A stretch of 7,077 nucleotides of DNA, taken from positions 1 to 7,077 of the forward strand of contig CAIUHT010001473.1 in the NCBI GenBank assembly GCA_903898975.1. Direction: 5' to 3'. The stretch is from an uncultured Planctomycetaceae bacterium. GTDB lineage: Bacteria > Planctomycetota > Planctomycetia > Planctomycetales > Planctomycetaceae. The notes under the pieces are model-generated. The model had not been told where the DNA came from, did no database searches, and saw only the letters and a program-made list of their open reading frames with translations. The position numbers were made by a program, and so were the translations under genes. Positions 1-6,130 of the stretch are shown piece by piece; within the stretch, counting starts at the first letter, position 1, and each line of letters starts with the position of its first letter.

Positions 1-70
1 GAGTTGGGAGTTGGGAGTTGGGAGTTGGGAGTTGGGAGTTGGGAGTTGGGAGTTGGGGGTCGGGAGTTGG
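1..70. repeat. Heptanucleotide tandem repeat (GAGTTGG)n
   Basis: Eight perfect copies of the 7-base unit GAGTTGG fill 1-56, a degenerate copy (GGGTCGG) fills 57-63 and another perfect copy fills 64-70. The array touches the window edge, so its true length is unknown. The plus strand carries regularly spaced GGG runs with four-base AGTT spacers, which fits a G-quadruplex motif. The array can be read as protein in open frames, but that only reflects the repeat lacking stop codons; seven bases is not a multiple of three and I see no gene there. Short heptameric tandem repeats are known from cyanobacteria and other bacteria, but I cannot assign this one to a family. Confidence 0.95.
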
Positions 71-132
71 GGCGAACCGACGGCAAACCCTGTTGCGCCG
101 AGTCACGGTGGGCATGCGGCGATGTGCCAGTG

Positions 133-176
133 CTGATCCGAGAGCGCCGATCGTGGTGCGCCGATCGGCGAATCAG
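133..176. repeat. GC-rich stem-loop beyond the permease 3' end
   Basis: An 8-base arm CGCCGATC (145-152) pairs with GATCGGCG (163-170) around a 10-base loop. An outer CTGAT/ATCAG pair (133-137 and 172-176) can extend it across an asymmetric internal loop. The right side also holds the perfect palindrome CGCCGATCGGCG (159-170), and the 10-mer GCGCCGATCG occurs twice (144-153, 158-167). It lies 56 bases past the stop of the minus-strand permease gene, so it could help end that transcript. No T-run follows on the minus strand, so it is not a standard intrinsic terminator. The rest of 71-231 shows nothing else I can support. Confidence 0.4.
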
Positions 177-231
177 GGGGCGCGGTGGATGTGCCGGGGG
201 CCGGGGCTTTGAGCGCGGGGCCTTGTGGCGA

Positions 232-1497
232 TTAGCTGAGCGAGCGGAAGCGCCACCAGCCGAGCGAAAAGAAGACGGTGGCGAAGAGCAGCAGCATTCC
301 GCACGACTGCAGCACCTGGGAGATCTCGGGGTACTGCTTGGTGAGCAGTTGGTCGTAGGCGATCAGCGACCAGGCGTGGGGCGTGGTCAGGCCGATTTTC
401 TGCATCAGTTCGGGCTGCCAGGCGCGGGGCATGAGGCAGCCACTGAGCCCGGCCATGGTCAGCACCAGGAAGTTGCCATACGCCGAGACCTGGGCGTCGG
501 TCCGGGCGGTCGTCGCGACCAGCAGTCCCAGTCCCACCGCGGCGAGTGACGTGCAGAAGACCACCGGGATCAGCCAGAACGGCAGGACTCCCCACGACAT
601 CGAAAAGAACAGCCGGCCCGCCACAAACAGCAGCAGCGTCTGCACGATCGAGACGATCAAGAAGGGGATGGTCTTGCCGATGATGGTCGAGGCCTGGGAG
701 ATCGGCGCCATGCGGAGGCGGGACAGGGTCCCCAGGTCGCGTTCTTCAATCATCGAGCGGGCCATCAGGATCACGATGAAGAACACGAACATCACCGTGT
801 ACGACGGCACGATGATCTGGTAGACGAAGTTCGTTTCGTTGACGGGGGCGTCGGCCCGCTCGCCTCCGAGGGCCCGCAATTCCTGGGTGGCCTGTGTGGC
901 CAGTTCGCCCGCCGCCTCGGCTTCGCGGTCAATCTTGGCCGCCTCCCGCTTGATCTCGAGCGCCAGCACTTTCTTGTCGCGCTGCAGAATCACGGGCACA
1001 AAGGTCTTGTAGGCGAACCCGAACACCAGCTTTTCGACCACCTGCTTGGCGTTCGCGAAGTAGGCGCTCGACTCGACCTGCACGTCGAGGCTGTCGAGTT
1101 CGTCTTTGAGTCGGCCTTTCTCGGCCAGCAGGTCTCCCAGCCTCAGGTTCTGGACCCGCTCGGTGTACCTGGGGCCAATCATGATGGCGACGTCGAAATC
1201 GCCCTGTTCCATCCGCTTGCGGGCCGCCTCGAGGGTCTCGAACTCGACCACCTCGAGGGCATCGACCATCGAGACTTCGGTCAGCACACGGGCCGACAGT
1301 TCCTGCTGGTCGGCATCGACAATGCCCACCTTGATCCGCTTGGCCTTCTCGCGGAACGAAAACATCTGTCCCGTCGAGGTCCCCAGGATCGTGATGAAAA
1401 TGAGCGGCAGCAGCAGCAGGATCGCCAGTGTCCGCTGATCGCGGTACAGCAGCCTCAGGTCTTTGAGGGTGATTTTCCAGGCGTTGTTCACGAGCAC
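232..1497 (-). CDS. ABC-2 type transporter permease
   Basis: Membrane subunit of an ABC-2 exporter, 421 residues, in the size range of the NatB/YhhJ-like ABC2_membrane_3 group. One N-terminal helix (about 22-40) is followed by a large extracytoplasmic domain (about 41-225), then five helices near 228-248, 273-296, 303-328, 337-356 and 399-415. This 1+5 layout is typical of the group. After helix 2 the cytoplasmic segment ERDLGTLSRLRMAPIS (252-267) matches the conserved coupling region. MPRAW (356-360) and the following TTPHAW segment (371-376) match the conserved stretch before the last helix. The extracytoplasmic domain contains a charged, alanine-rich helical stretch (about 172-209), probably coiled coil. 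The start is GTG at 1497, preceded by GAAGGGA as a plausible ribosome site, and lies 12 bases after the ATPase stop, so the two are cotranscribed and probably translationally coupled. The substrate cannot be told from sequence. Confidence 0.93.
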   Translation of the reverse strand: MLVNNAWKITLKDLRLLYRDQRTLAILLLLPLIFITILGTSTGQMFSFREKAKRIKVGIVDADQQELSARVLTEVSMVDALEVVEFETLEAARKRMEQGDFDVAIMIGPRYTERVQNLRLGDLLAEKGRLKDELDSLDVQVESSAYFANAKQVVEKLVFGFAYKTFVPVILQRDKKVLALEIKREAAKIDREAEAAGELATQATQELRALGGERADAPVNETNFVYQIIVPSYTVMFVFFIVILMARSMIEERDLGTLSRLRMAPISQASTIIGKTIPFLIVSIVQTLLLFVAGRLFFSMSWGVLPFWLIPVVFCTSLAAVGLGLLVATTARTDAQVSAYGNFLVLTMAGLSGCLMPRAWQPELMQKIGLTTPHAWSLIAYDQLLTKQYPEISQVLQSCGMLLLFATVFFSLGWWRFRSLS

Positions 1498-1509
1498 AGT
1501 CCCTTCGTC

Positions 1510-2457
1510 TCAATCCCTCAGACGGCGACCGGTCTTCTCGAGAAACAGCCGCTCGAGGTTGTATTCCTTGGTCTGGATCGTCTGCACGACACCCTGTTCT
1601 GTCCGCACCGCCTCCAGGATCTCGGTGAGGCGATTGGTGATGTCGCCCCCCCCGCCGGTGGCCGCCCTGGGAACGGTGAGCAGCGCCTCGCCCGCTTCGA
1701 CCCGCTCGAGCGTCACGAGCCCCGACAGCCGCTTGCCCAGCGGCTCACTCCACTTCTGGACCCGCAGTTCCAGGTCGCGGCGGGAGCGGTCGAGAAGGTC
1801 GTTGAGATTGCCGTAGGCCAGCAACCGCCCCTGGTCGACGATCGCCACCCGCTCGCAGAGCGCTTCGATCTCTTCCATATAGTGGCTGCAGTAAATGACC
1901 CCCACGCCGCGCCGGGTCAGCGCCCGCACGCACTCGAGCAGGTGATTGCGGGATTGGGGATCGACCCCGACGGTTGGTTCATCAAGGATGACCAGGCGCG
2001 GTTCGTGCATCACGCCGACCGCGAAATTCAAGCGCCGCTTCATTCCGCCCGAATAGGTGCGGACAAACTTGTTGCCCCAATCGCTCAGCCCCACGTCCTC
2101 GAGGGCCTTGGCGGTTCTGACGCTCAGTTCTTTCCCCGAGTAGCCATAGAGGCTGCCGAAGAACCGCAGGTTCTCATCCCCCGTGAGGTCGGGATAGATC
2201 GCCAGCCCCTGCGGGACCACTCCGAGGGTCTGCTTGAGCCGGGTCGGGTCCTGGTCGAAGGGCTGGCCGTCGATGCGCACCGTCCCACCATCGGCGGGCA
2301 GGAGCCCGGCCAGGATCATCATGGCGGTCGATTTGCCCGCACCATTCGGCCCCAGCAAGCCGAGAACCTCCCCCGCACCGACCTCAAAGCTCAGGTCATG
2401 CAGGGCGATGAAATTCCCGTACTGTTTGTGCAGGTGCTCGACTTCCAGCAGGCTCAT
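1510..2457 (-). CDS. ABC transporter ATP-binding protein (ABC-2 exporter ATPase)
   Basis: Cytoplasmic ATPase that would power the permease encoded next to it; 315 residues from the ATG at 2457. All nucleotide-binding motifs are intact: Walker A GPNGAGKST (36-44), Q-loop glutamine at 83, signature YSGGMKRR (135-142), Walker B LVILDE (155-160), D-loop at about 163-167 and switch histidine at 192. The C-terminal extension (about 220-315) ends in LERLFLEKTGR, a form of the LEDVFL-type tail common in DrrA/NatA/CcmA-like exporter ATPases. The frame is open further upstream to 2526, but those residues are not ABC-like and the fold begins right at MSLLEVEHLH, so I choose 2457. No clear Shine-Dalgarno precedes it. 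First gene of a two-gene minus-strand operon with a good promoter at 2582-2554. Drug, lipid, sodium or polymer export are all possible. Confidence 0.95.
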   Translation of the reverse strand: MSLLEVEHLHKQYGNFIALHDLSFEVGAGEVLGLLGPNGAGKSTAMMILAGLLPADGGTVRIDGQPFDQDPTRLKQTLGVVPQGLAIYPDLTGDENLRFFGSLYGYSGKELSVRTAKALEDVGLSDWGNKFVRTYSGGMKRRLNFAVGVMHEPRLVILDEPTVGVDPQSRNHLLECVRALTRRGVGVIYCSHYMEEIEALCERVAIVDQGRLLAYGNLNDLLDRSRRDLELRVQKWSEPLGKRLSGLVTLERVEAGEALLTVPRAATGGGGDITNRLTEILEAVRTEQGVVQTIQTKEYNLERLFLEKTGRRLRD

Positions 2458-2553
2458 CGCGGCGGTCGTCAGTTCTCGATGGCGGGCTCCCGGGCGGGAT
2501 GGTCCGCCAAGGCATACGGGGCCCACGGCTCAGGTTGGCCGGCGGGCAGAGGC

Positions 2554-2582
2554 ACCATATCACGGAGTGCGGGGGGTGTCAC
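2554..2582 (-). promoter_or_regulatory. Candidate sigma70 promoter for the ABC exporter operon
   Basis: Read on the minus strand, GTGACA (2582-2577, five of six bases of the TTGACA consensus) is followed by a 17-base spacer and TATGGT (2559-2554, four of six of TATAAT). A TG at 2562-2561 gives an extended -10. Transcription would start near 2547, leaving a leader of about 90 bases before the ATPase ATG at 2457. Both spacing and orientation fit. No experimental support; found by inspection only. Confidence 0.5.
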
Positions 2583-2748
2583 GGGCGATTTCCCCGGCGG
2601 GGCTACCCCGGCAGCCCCTCGCCCCCGCGGTGCTTGCGTGGGGAGGTGGGCGGCTTTCGCGACGTGGAGCGAACGCCGAGACCCGCCGGCTTGTGCTGCG
2701 GCACCCGGCCGGTGGGGATCCGGGGAGAATTCCTCCGGGCCGCGCGGG

Positions 2749-2757
2749 TGTGATAGT
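2749..2757 (+). promoter_or_regulatory. Weak candidate extended -10 for the DUF1501 gene
   Basis: TGTGATAGT reads as an extended -10 (TG, one base, then GATAGT, four of six consensus bases). No respectable -35 lies 16-18 bases upstream. It would give a leader of about 77 bases before the ATG at 2841. It is among the few AT-containing spots in an otherwise very GC-rich divergent region. The remainder of 2458-2840 shows no gene: frames open there run antisense to or out of the neighbouring genes and do not look like protein. Confidence 0.25.
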
Positions 2758-2840
2758 CTGTCAGGAGACTTCTGGCTGCAGGGTTGGGACTTCTCGGCCC
2801 GCCTCACGGCTGCTTCCTCCTGACCCTGGTCGCCCGATCC

Positions 2841-4328
2841 ATGAATGCCCCGCTGGAACCCCAGTCGCGTGCTCCTGAGCACCCCCACCCGGAACTTCCG
2901 GCCCCGCCGCTCTCCCGGCGGGACTGGCTGGATCGGACCGGGATGGGTTTCGGGATGGTGGGACTGGCGACGCTGCTGGCCCGACCGGCGAGCGCCCAGC
3001 CAGCGACTCCCGCCGCCGGAGCGGCCCCGCGTCGGGCTCCCGCCGGGCCGCTCGCGCCCAGGGCTCCGCACTTCGCCCCCCGTGCTCAGCGGGTGGTGCA
3101 CCTGTTTATGAACGGGGGGGCGTCGCAGGTCGATACCTTCGATCCCAAGCCGGCCCTCGACAAATATCATGGGAAGCCGCTCCCCAACCCCAATCTCCGC
3201 ACCGAGCGGAAGACGAGCGGTGCCTGGCGTTCACCGTTCACCTTCCAGCGGTACGGGCAAAGCGGGATCGAGGTGAGCGAGCTGTTCGCCAAAACCGCCA
3301 CGGCTCACATCGACGACCTGTGCGTCATCCGCTCGATGCATGCCGATGTTCCCAACCACGAGCCCTCCCTGTGGCTGATGAATTGTGGCGAAGGTCGACA
3401 GCCCCGTCCCAGCCTCGGTTCGTGGGTCACCTATGGACTGGGTTCGGAGAATCAGAATCTCCCGGGCTTTCTGACGATGTGTCCCGGGGGACTGCCGGTG
3501 ACGGGGGCCCTCAACTGGCGGTCGGCGTTTCTGCCAGGAGCCTACCAGGGGACCTACATCGACTCGCAGCACACCGACGCGCAAAAGCTGGTTGAACACA
3601 TCCGAAACGGGCGACTGACGCTGCCGCAGCAGCGTCGGCAACTCGACCTGGTGGCCGGCTTCAACCGCCGACACGCCGACGAGCGCCCGGGCGATCCGCA
3701 ACTGGAATCGCGAATCGAGTCGTTCGAACTGGCGTACCGCATGCAGACCGAGGCGGGCGAGGTGTTCGATCTGTCGCACGAGCCCGAGGCGGTCAGGCAG
3801 GCCTATGGCACTGGGCCGATTGGTCGGCAACTGCTGTTGACCCGTCGGCTGCTGGAGCGGGGGGTTCGCTTCGTGCAGCTCTACAGTGGCAGTGGGCAGC
3901 CCTGGGACAACCACAGCAATCTGGCCGCGGAACATCGCCGGCTGGGAACCGAGTGGGATGCCGCGATTGCCACGTTTCTGACGGATCTGAAGCAGCGGGG
4001 TTTGTTCGACAGCACACTGGTGATGTGGGGAGGCGAGTTCGGGCGGACCCCGGTCGCGGAACTCCCTGAGCAGTCGGGCCGCGATCACAACCACTATGGA
4101 TTTTCGATGTGGTTGGCAGGCGGGGGGGCTCGCGGGGGGCATGTGCACGGGGCGACTGATGAATTCGGGTTTGCGGCGGTGGAAGACCCCGTGCATGTGC
4201 ACGATCTGCATGCGACGGTGCTGCACCTGCTGGGGTTTGACCACGAGCACCTGACCTACCGGCACGCCGGTCGCGATTTTCGGCTGACCGATGTTCACGG
4301 CCGGGTGGTTCACGACTTGCTGGCATGA
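2841..4328 (+). CDS. DUF1501 domain-containing Tat-exported protein
   Basis: Member of the DUF1501 family, which has an alkaline phosphatase/sulfatase-like fold and no settled biochemical role; 495 residues. The N-terminus carries a twin-arginine signal, SRRDWL (25-30), then a hydrophobic stretch (about 35-47) and a likely cleavage site after ASA (50-52), so the protein should leave the cytoplasm folded. Family landmarks follow in order: NGGASQVDTFDPK (91-103), HADVPNHEPS (167-176), WDNHSN (355-360), WGGEFGRTP (396-404), GRDHNHYG (413-420) and a His/Asp-rich VHVHDLHATVLHLLG (451-465). The conserved Asp, His and Glu residues resemble a metal-binding site of the superfamily. A TTG at 2784 is in frame, but the ATG at 2841 places the Tat motif at a normal distance, so I prefer it; neither start has a clear Shine-Dalgarno. 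No DUF1549/DUF1553 gene stands next to it here, although that pairing is common in planctomycetes. Divergent from the ABC operon. Confidence 0.95.
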   Translation: MNAPLEPQSRAPEHPHPELPAPPLSRRDWLDRTGMGFGMVGLATLLARPASAQPATPAAGAAPRRAPAGPLAPRAPHFAPRAQRVVHLFMNGGASQVDTFDPKPALDKYHGKPLPNPNLRTERKTSGAWRSPFTFQRYGQSGIEVSELFAKTATAHIDDLCVIRSMHADVPNHEPSLWLMNCGEGRQPRPSLGSWVTYGLGSENQNLPGFLTMCPGGLPVTGALNWRSAFLPGAYQGTYIDSQHTDAQKLVEHIRNGRLTLPQQRRQLDLVAGFNRRHADERPGDPQLESRIESFELAYRMQTEAGEVFDLSHEPEAVRQAYGTGPIGRQLLLTRRLLERGVRFVQLYSGSGQPWDNHSNLAAEHRRLGTEWDAAIATFLTDLKQRGLFDSTLVMWGGEFGRTPVAELPEQSGRDHNHYGFSMWLAGGGARGGHVHGATDEFGFAAVEDPVHVHDLHATVLHLLGFDHEHLTYRHAGRDFRLTDVHGRVVHDLLA

Positions 4329-4536
4329 CCTGTCTGAGGCTTCCCTGCCGGGGATCACTCTCCGAAGCAGTCGCTGTGTCTGTCGCGAGAACAGTCTTTG
4401 AAGCGTGCAGAGCTGGTTTTGACAGAATTCAGGATCTAATTGCGGCTTGGACGACCGACCCGACCCTCCGGACTGCGGTGAAGGGAACCGAAGAAGAAAC
4501 GCCGCACTGTCAAAGCTGCGGAGGCTGCTGCCTGAC

Positions 4537-4585
4537 GGGGATGGATTTTGGGGATGGTTTTCAGGGGCGGTTTTCAGGGGTGGGG
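4537..4585 (+). repeat. G-rich imperfect tandem repeat, possible G-quadruplex
   Basis: Three imperfect 13-14 base units begin at 4537, 4550 and 4564, each starting GGGG and containing GG(A)TTTT; a final GGGG at 4577 and TGGGG follow. The last two units share the exact 12-mer GGTTTTCAGGGG (4556-4567 and 4569-4580). Four to five G4 tracts separated by 9-10 bases could form a quadruplex on the plus strand. The array lies between the convergent DUF1501 and membrane-protein genes and includes the stop codon of the latter (TGA, minus strand, at 4576-4574). The rest of 4329-4536 shows only a weak 5-bp hairpin (CCGCA/TGCGG, 4502-4521) and no standard terminator. Confidence 0.6.
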
Positions 4586-5158
4586 AGGAGATGGCTGGCG
4601 GTCGGAGGGGGCAGCGGGCTGACTGTGGGAACGGGGCAGCAGCAGCCACCAGGGGATGACCAGCCCGAGCAGCCATTCGCCCGTGGTCAGCCAGAGGTAG
4701 CGGGCGTGCAAGGGGTAGAAGCCGCCGCTGCGGAGCGACTCGGGGGCGTCGAGAAACGCGGAGAGACGGGCGTGCTGCCAGAGCAGGAGCCCCCACACTC
4801 CCGCCAGCAGCAGTCCCAGGCAGAGCAGGATTGGTGCGCGACGGCGGACGATTTCGGCGGCCAGGAGCAGCAGCCAGAGCGCGAACAGCCGGTTGTGCCA
4901 GAGGGTGACTTGCCGGGTGAGGGCCCCCTGTTCGGTCGAGCCGAACAACGCTGTCCCCTGGGGCACCACCACCCCCGCGTAGAAGGTCAAGCCACCCCAC
5001 CAGACAGCCCACGTCACGAGGAGCATCGCCTGCCACAGGGGCGGGAAAGGACGCTTGGGAAGGGTCGGCGTCCGGGAGCCGGAGACGGGATCGGGACAGG
5101 TCACGGGGAATTCCGATCGAAGGCCGGGTGACGATGAGCCGCGGGTTGAGCATTCCAT
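4574..5158 (-). CDS. Small four-helix integral membrane protein, function unknown
   Basis: I cannot name this protein. From the ATG at 5158 it has 194 residues and four clear hydrophobic helices at about 42-66, 86-104, 108-128 and 153-174, so it should sit in the cytoplasmic membrane. Distinctive segments include FYAGVVVPQG (59-68) closing helix 1, WHNRLFALW (87-95) and HARYLWLTTGEWLLGL (151-166). The topology and the FY...VVP end of helix 1 recall DUF4149/TMEM205-like proteins, but that is a resemblance only. The frame is open to a GTG at 5176; a GTG at 5104 and an ATG at 5026 are also in frame. None has a convincing ribosome site, and residues 1-35 look low in content, so the start is uncertain. 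A proline-rich tail ends the protein inside the G-rich repeat. Monocistronic and convergent with DUF1501. The minus-strand reading is preferred over the overlapping plus-strand frame because only it gives a membrane protein pattern. Confidence 0.7.
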   Translation of the reverse strand: MECSTRGSSSPGLRSEFPVTCPDPVSGSRTPTLPKRPFPPLWQAMLLVTWAVWWGGLTFYAGVVVPQGTALFGSTEQGALTRQVTLWHNRLFALWLLLLAAEIVRRRAPILLCLGLLLAGVWGLLLWQHARLSAFLDAPESLRSGGFYPLHARYLWLTTGEWLLGLVIPWWLLLPRSHSQPAAPSDRQPSPPHP

Positions 5159-5176
5159 CGAAACAGATTCCAGCAC

Positions 5177-5518
5177 GGGAGGCCAGAGGATTGTTTAAAG
5201 CCTGCGGCAGGGAGGGGCGGGCCTGGCGGAAGTGCGAGGGCAGTTGTTGGCGCTTTGGCGAGAGGCAGCGTCGAGGTAGCCAGAGATGCTGAAAAAGGGG
5301 GAGGGAAGGGCCCGCTCACCGGCCTGGTCAGGACCTGCTCGAGCGATTGGCGAGGGCATTTTCTGCCAGTGTGGGATGCTGGTGCAACGCCAGGTGTGGA
5401 TTGATTGCAGGGCCCTTCCGGGTGCACCCGCCAGGCGATGTGGTTGAAACCGGCCAGCCTCGAGGATTAGTTTCTAGGGCCACGAGATGGACTGCCCGAA
5501 GGTTCCCAGGTCGCCAGG
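5177..5518. other. Gene-free gap between membrane protein and methyltransferase
   Basis: No convincing coding frame. It contains an AT-rich spot (TTTAAA, 5193-5198) just upstream of the possible membrane-protein starts that might act as a minus-strand -10, a small hairpin CCTGC/GCAGG (5201-5211), and the perfect 12-base palindrome CGGGTGCACCCG (5419-5430), which could be an operator but has no further support. The candidate methyltransferase promoter lies in its right part. Confidence 0.5.
5444..5471 (+). promoter_or_regulatory. Candidate promoter for the methyltransferase gene
   Basis: TTGAAA (5444-5449, five of six consensus bases) is separated by 16 bases from ATTAGT (5466-5471, three of six). 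Transcription would begin near 5478, leaving a leader of about 40 bases before the ATG at 5519. The weak -10 keeps confidence low. Confidence 0.3.
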
Positions 5519-6130
5519 ATGGACTCCTCGATTCCTCAGCAGCTTGACGATCTGAAGGTTCTTGCCAATCAGATCCTGGCGGCGACCACGGATTACAGGG
5601 GGAAAAGGGCCTGGTTCCAGGGCAAGCTGCAGTATGTCGATCCGAGTGATCTTTACGCGGCGCTGTTGGACAGGATCGTGACTGGCGGGGTGCAGTGGGT
5701 GGACGTGGGGGGCGGTCAAACGGTGCTGCCCTGGAACGAGAGGTTTGCGGCGCAACTCGCCGGCCGCACGGGACGCCTGGTCGCCATCGATCCCAGCCCC
5801 AACGTCCAGATGAATCCGCTGGTCCATGAGCGTCATCAATGCCGGCTGGAGGACTACCGGGGGCCCGGGGGGTTTGACCTGGCCACCTTGCGGATGGTTG
5901 CCGAGCATGTTGTTCAACCTGCCGAGTTGACACGAAAACTTGCCGAACTGATCCGGCCAGCCGGGCTGGTGGCGGTACTGACTCCGCATCGCTGGTCCCC
6001 CGCGTCGATTGCGGCTCGACTCATTCCCAACGCTCTCCACCCCTGCTTCACACGATGGCTGGATGGACGCGTCGCGGAAGAGACATTTCCCACCTTCTAT
6101 CGAATGAACACCCGCACCCGGCTGCGTTAG
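5519..6130 (+). CDS. Class I SAM-dependent methyltransferase, N-terminal part (frameshifted gene)
   Basis: The reading frame gives 203 residues ending at TAG (6128-6130). It carries a Rossmann-type methyltransferase core: motif I VDVGGGQTVLP (61-71), acidic end of strand 2 at D91 in VAIDPSP, motif II-like FDLATLRMVAEHV (119-131) and motif III-like RPAGLVAVLTPH (146-157). FPTFYRMNTRTRLR (190-203) is a familiar late segment of Methyltransf_11-type enzymes, normally followed by a short helix and a GF pair, but here the frame stops. The expected continuation lies in another frame directly downstream (6130-6315), so this is the front of one interrupted gene of about 264 codons. Motif I has GGGQ where GCG plus a variable residue is usual. 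Start ATG at 5519; the frame is closed by TAG at 5468 and has no other ATG upstream. GAAGG (5498-5502) is too far to be a good ribosome site. Substrate unknown. Confidence 0.75.
   Translation: MDSSIPQQLDDLKVLANQILAATTDYRGKRAWFQGKLQYVDPSDLYAALLDRIVTGGVQWVDVGGGQTVLPWNERFAAQLAGRTGRLVAIDPSPNVQMNPLVHERHQCRLEDYRGPGGFDLATLRMVAEHVVQPAELTRKLAELIRPAGLVAVLTPHRWSPASIAARLIPNALHPCFTRWLDGRVAEETFPTFYRMNTRTRLR

Noticed and set aside
1..70. CRISPR array
   Set aside because: Units are 7 bases without unique spacers; this is a simple tandem repeat.
61..71. Separate claim about residue-numbered motif I
   Set aside because: One findings line was left carrying residue numbers rather than nucleotide positions; it makes no claim and should be ignored in favour of the entry at 5699-5731.
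4..549. 181-codon plus-strand frame starting in the heptamer array
   Set aside because: It translates the tandem repeat and then runs antisense to the permease gene; no protein-like features.
173..595. 140-codon minus-strand frame
   Set aside because: Shadow of the permease gene in another frame; Arg/Pro-rich composition typical of GC-rich off-frame reading.
1882..2823. 313-codon plus-strand frame
   Set aside because: Antisense to the ABC ATPase, whose motifs are intact, and it runs on into the divergent intergenic region.
4325..5131. 268-codon plus-strand frame starting at the DUF1501 stop, with a Cys-rich CQSCGGCC stretch
   Set aside because: The overlap and cysteines were tempting, but most of it is antisense to the four-helix protein and is a low-complexity Gln/Glu/Gly/Pro mixture.
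3231..5153. 640-codon minus-strand frame
   Set aside because: Mostly antisense to DUF1501 and out of frame over the membrane-protein gene; its length reflects high GC and few stops, not coding content.
5328..6040. Minus-strand frames of about 190-200 codons across the methyltransferase
   Set aside because: Antisense to a gene with recognisable SAM-binding motifs; no motif of their own.
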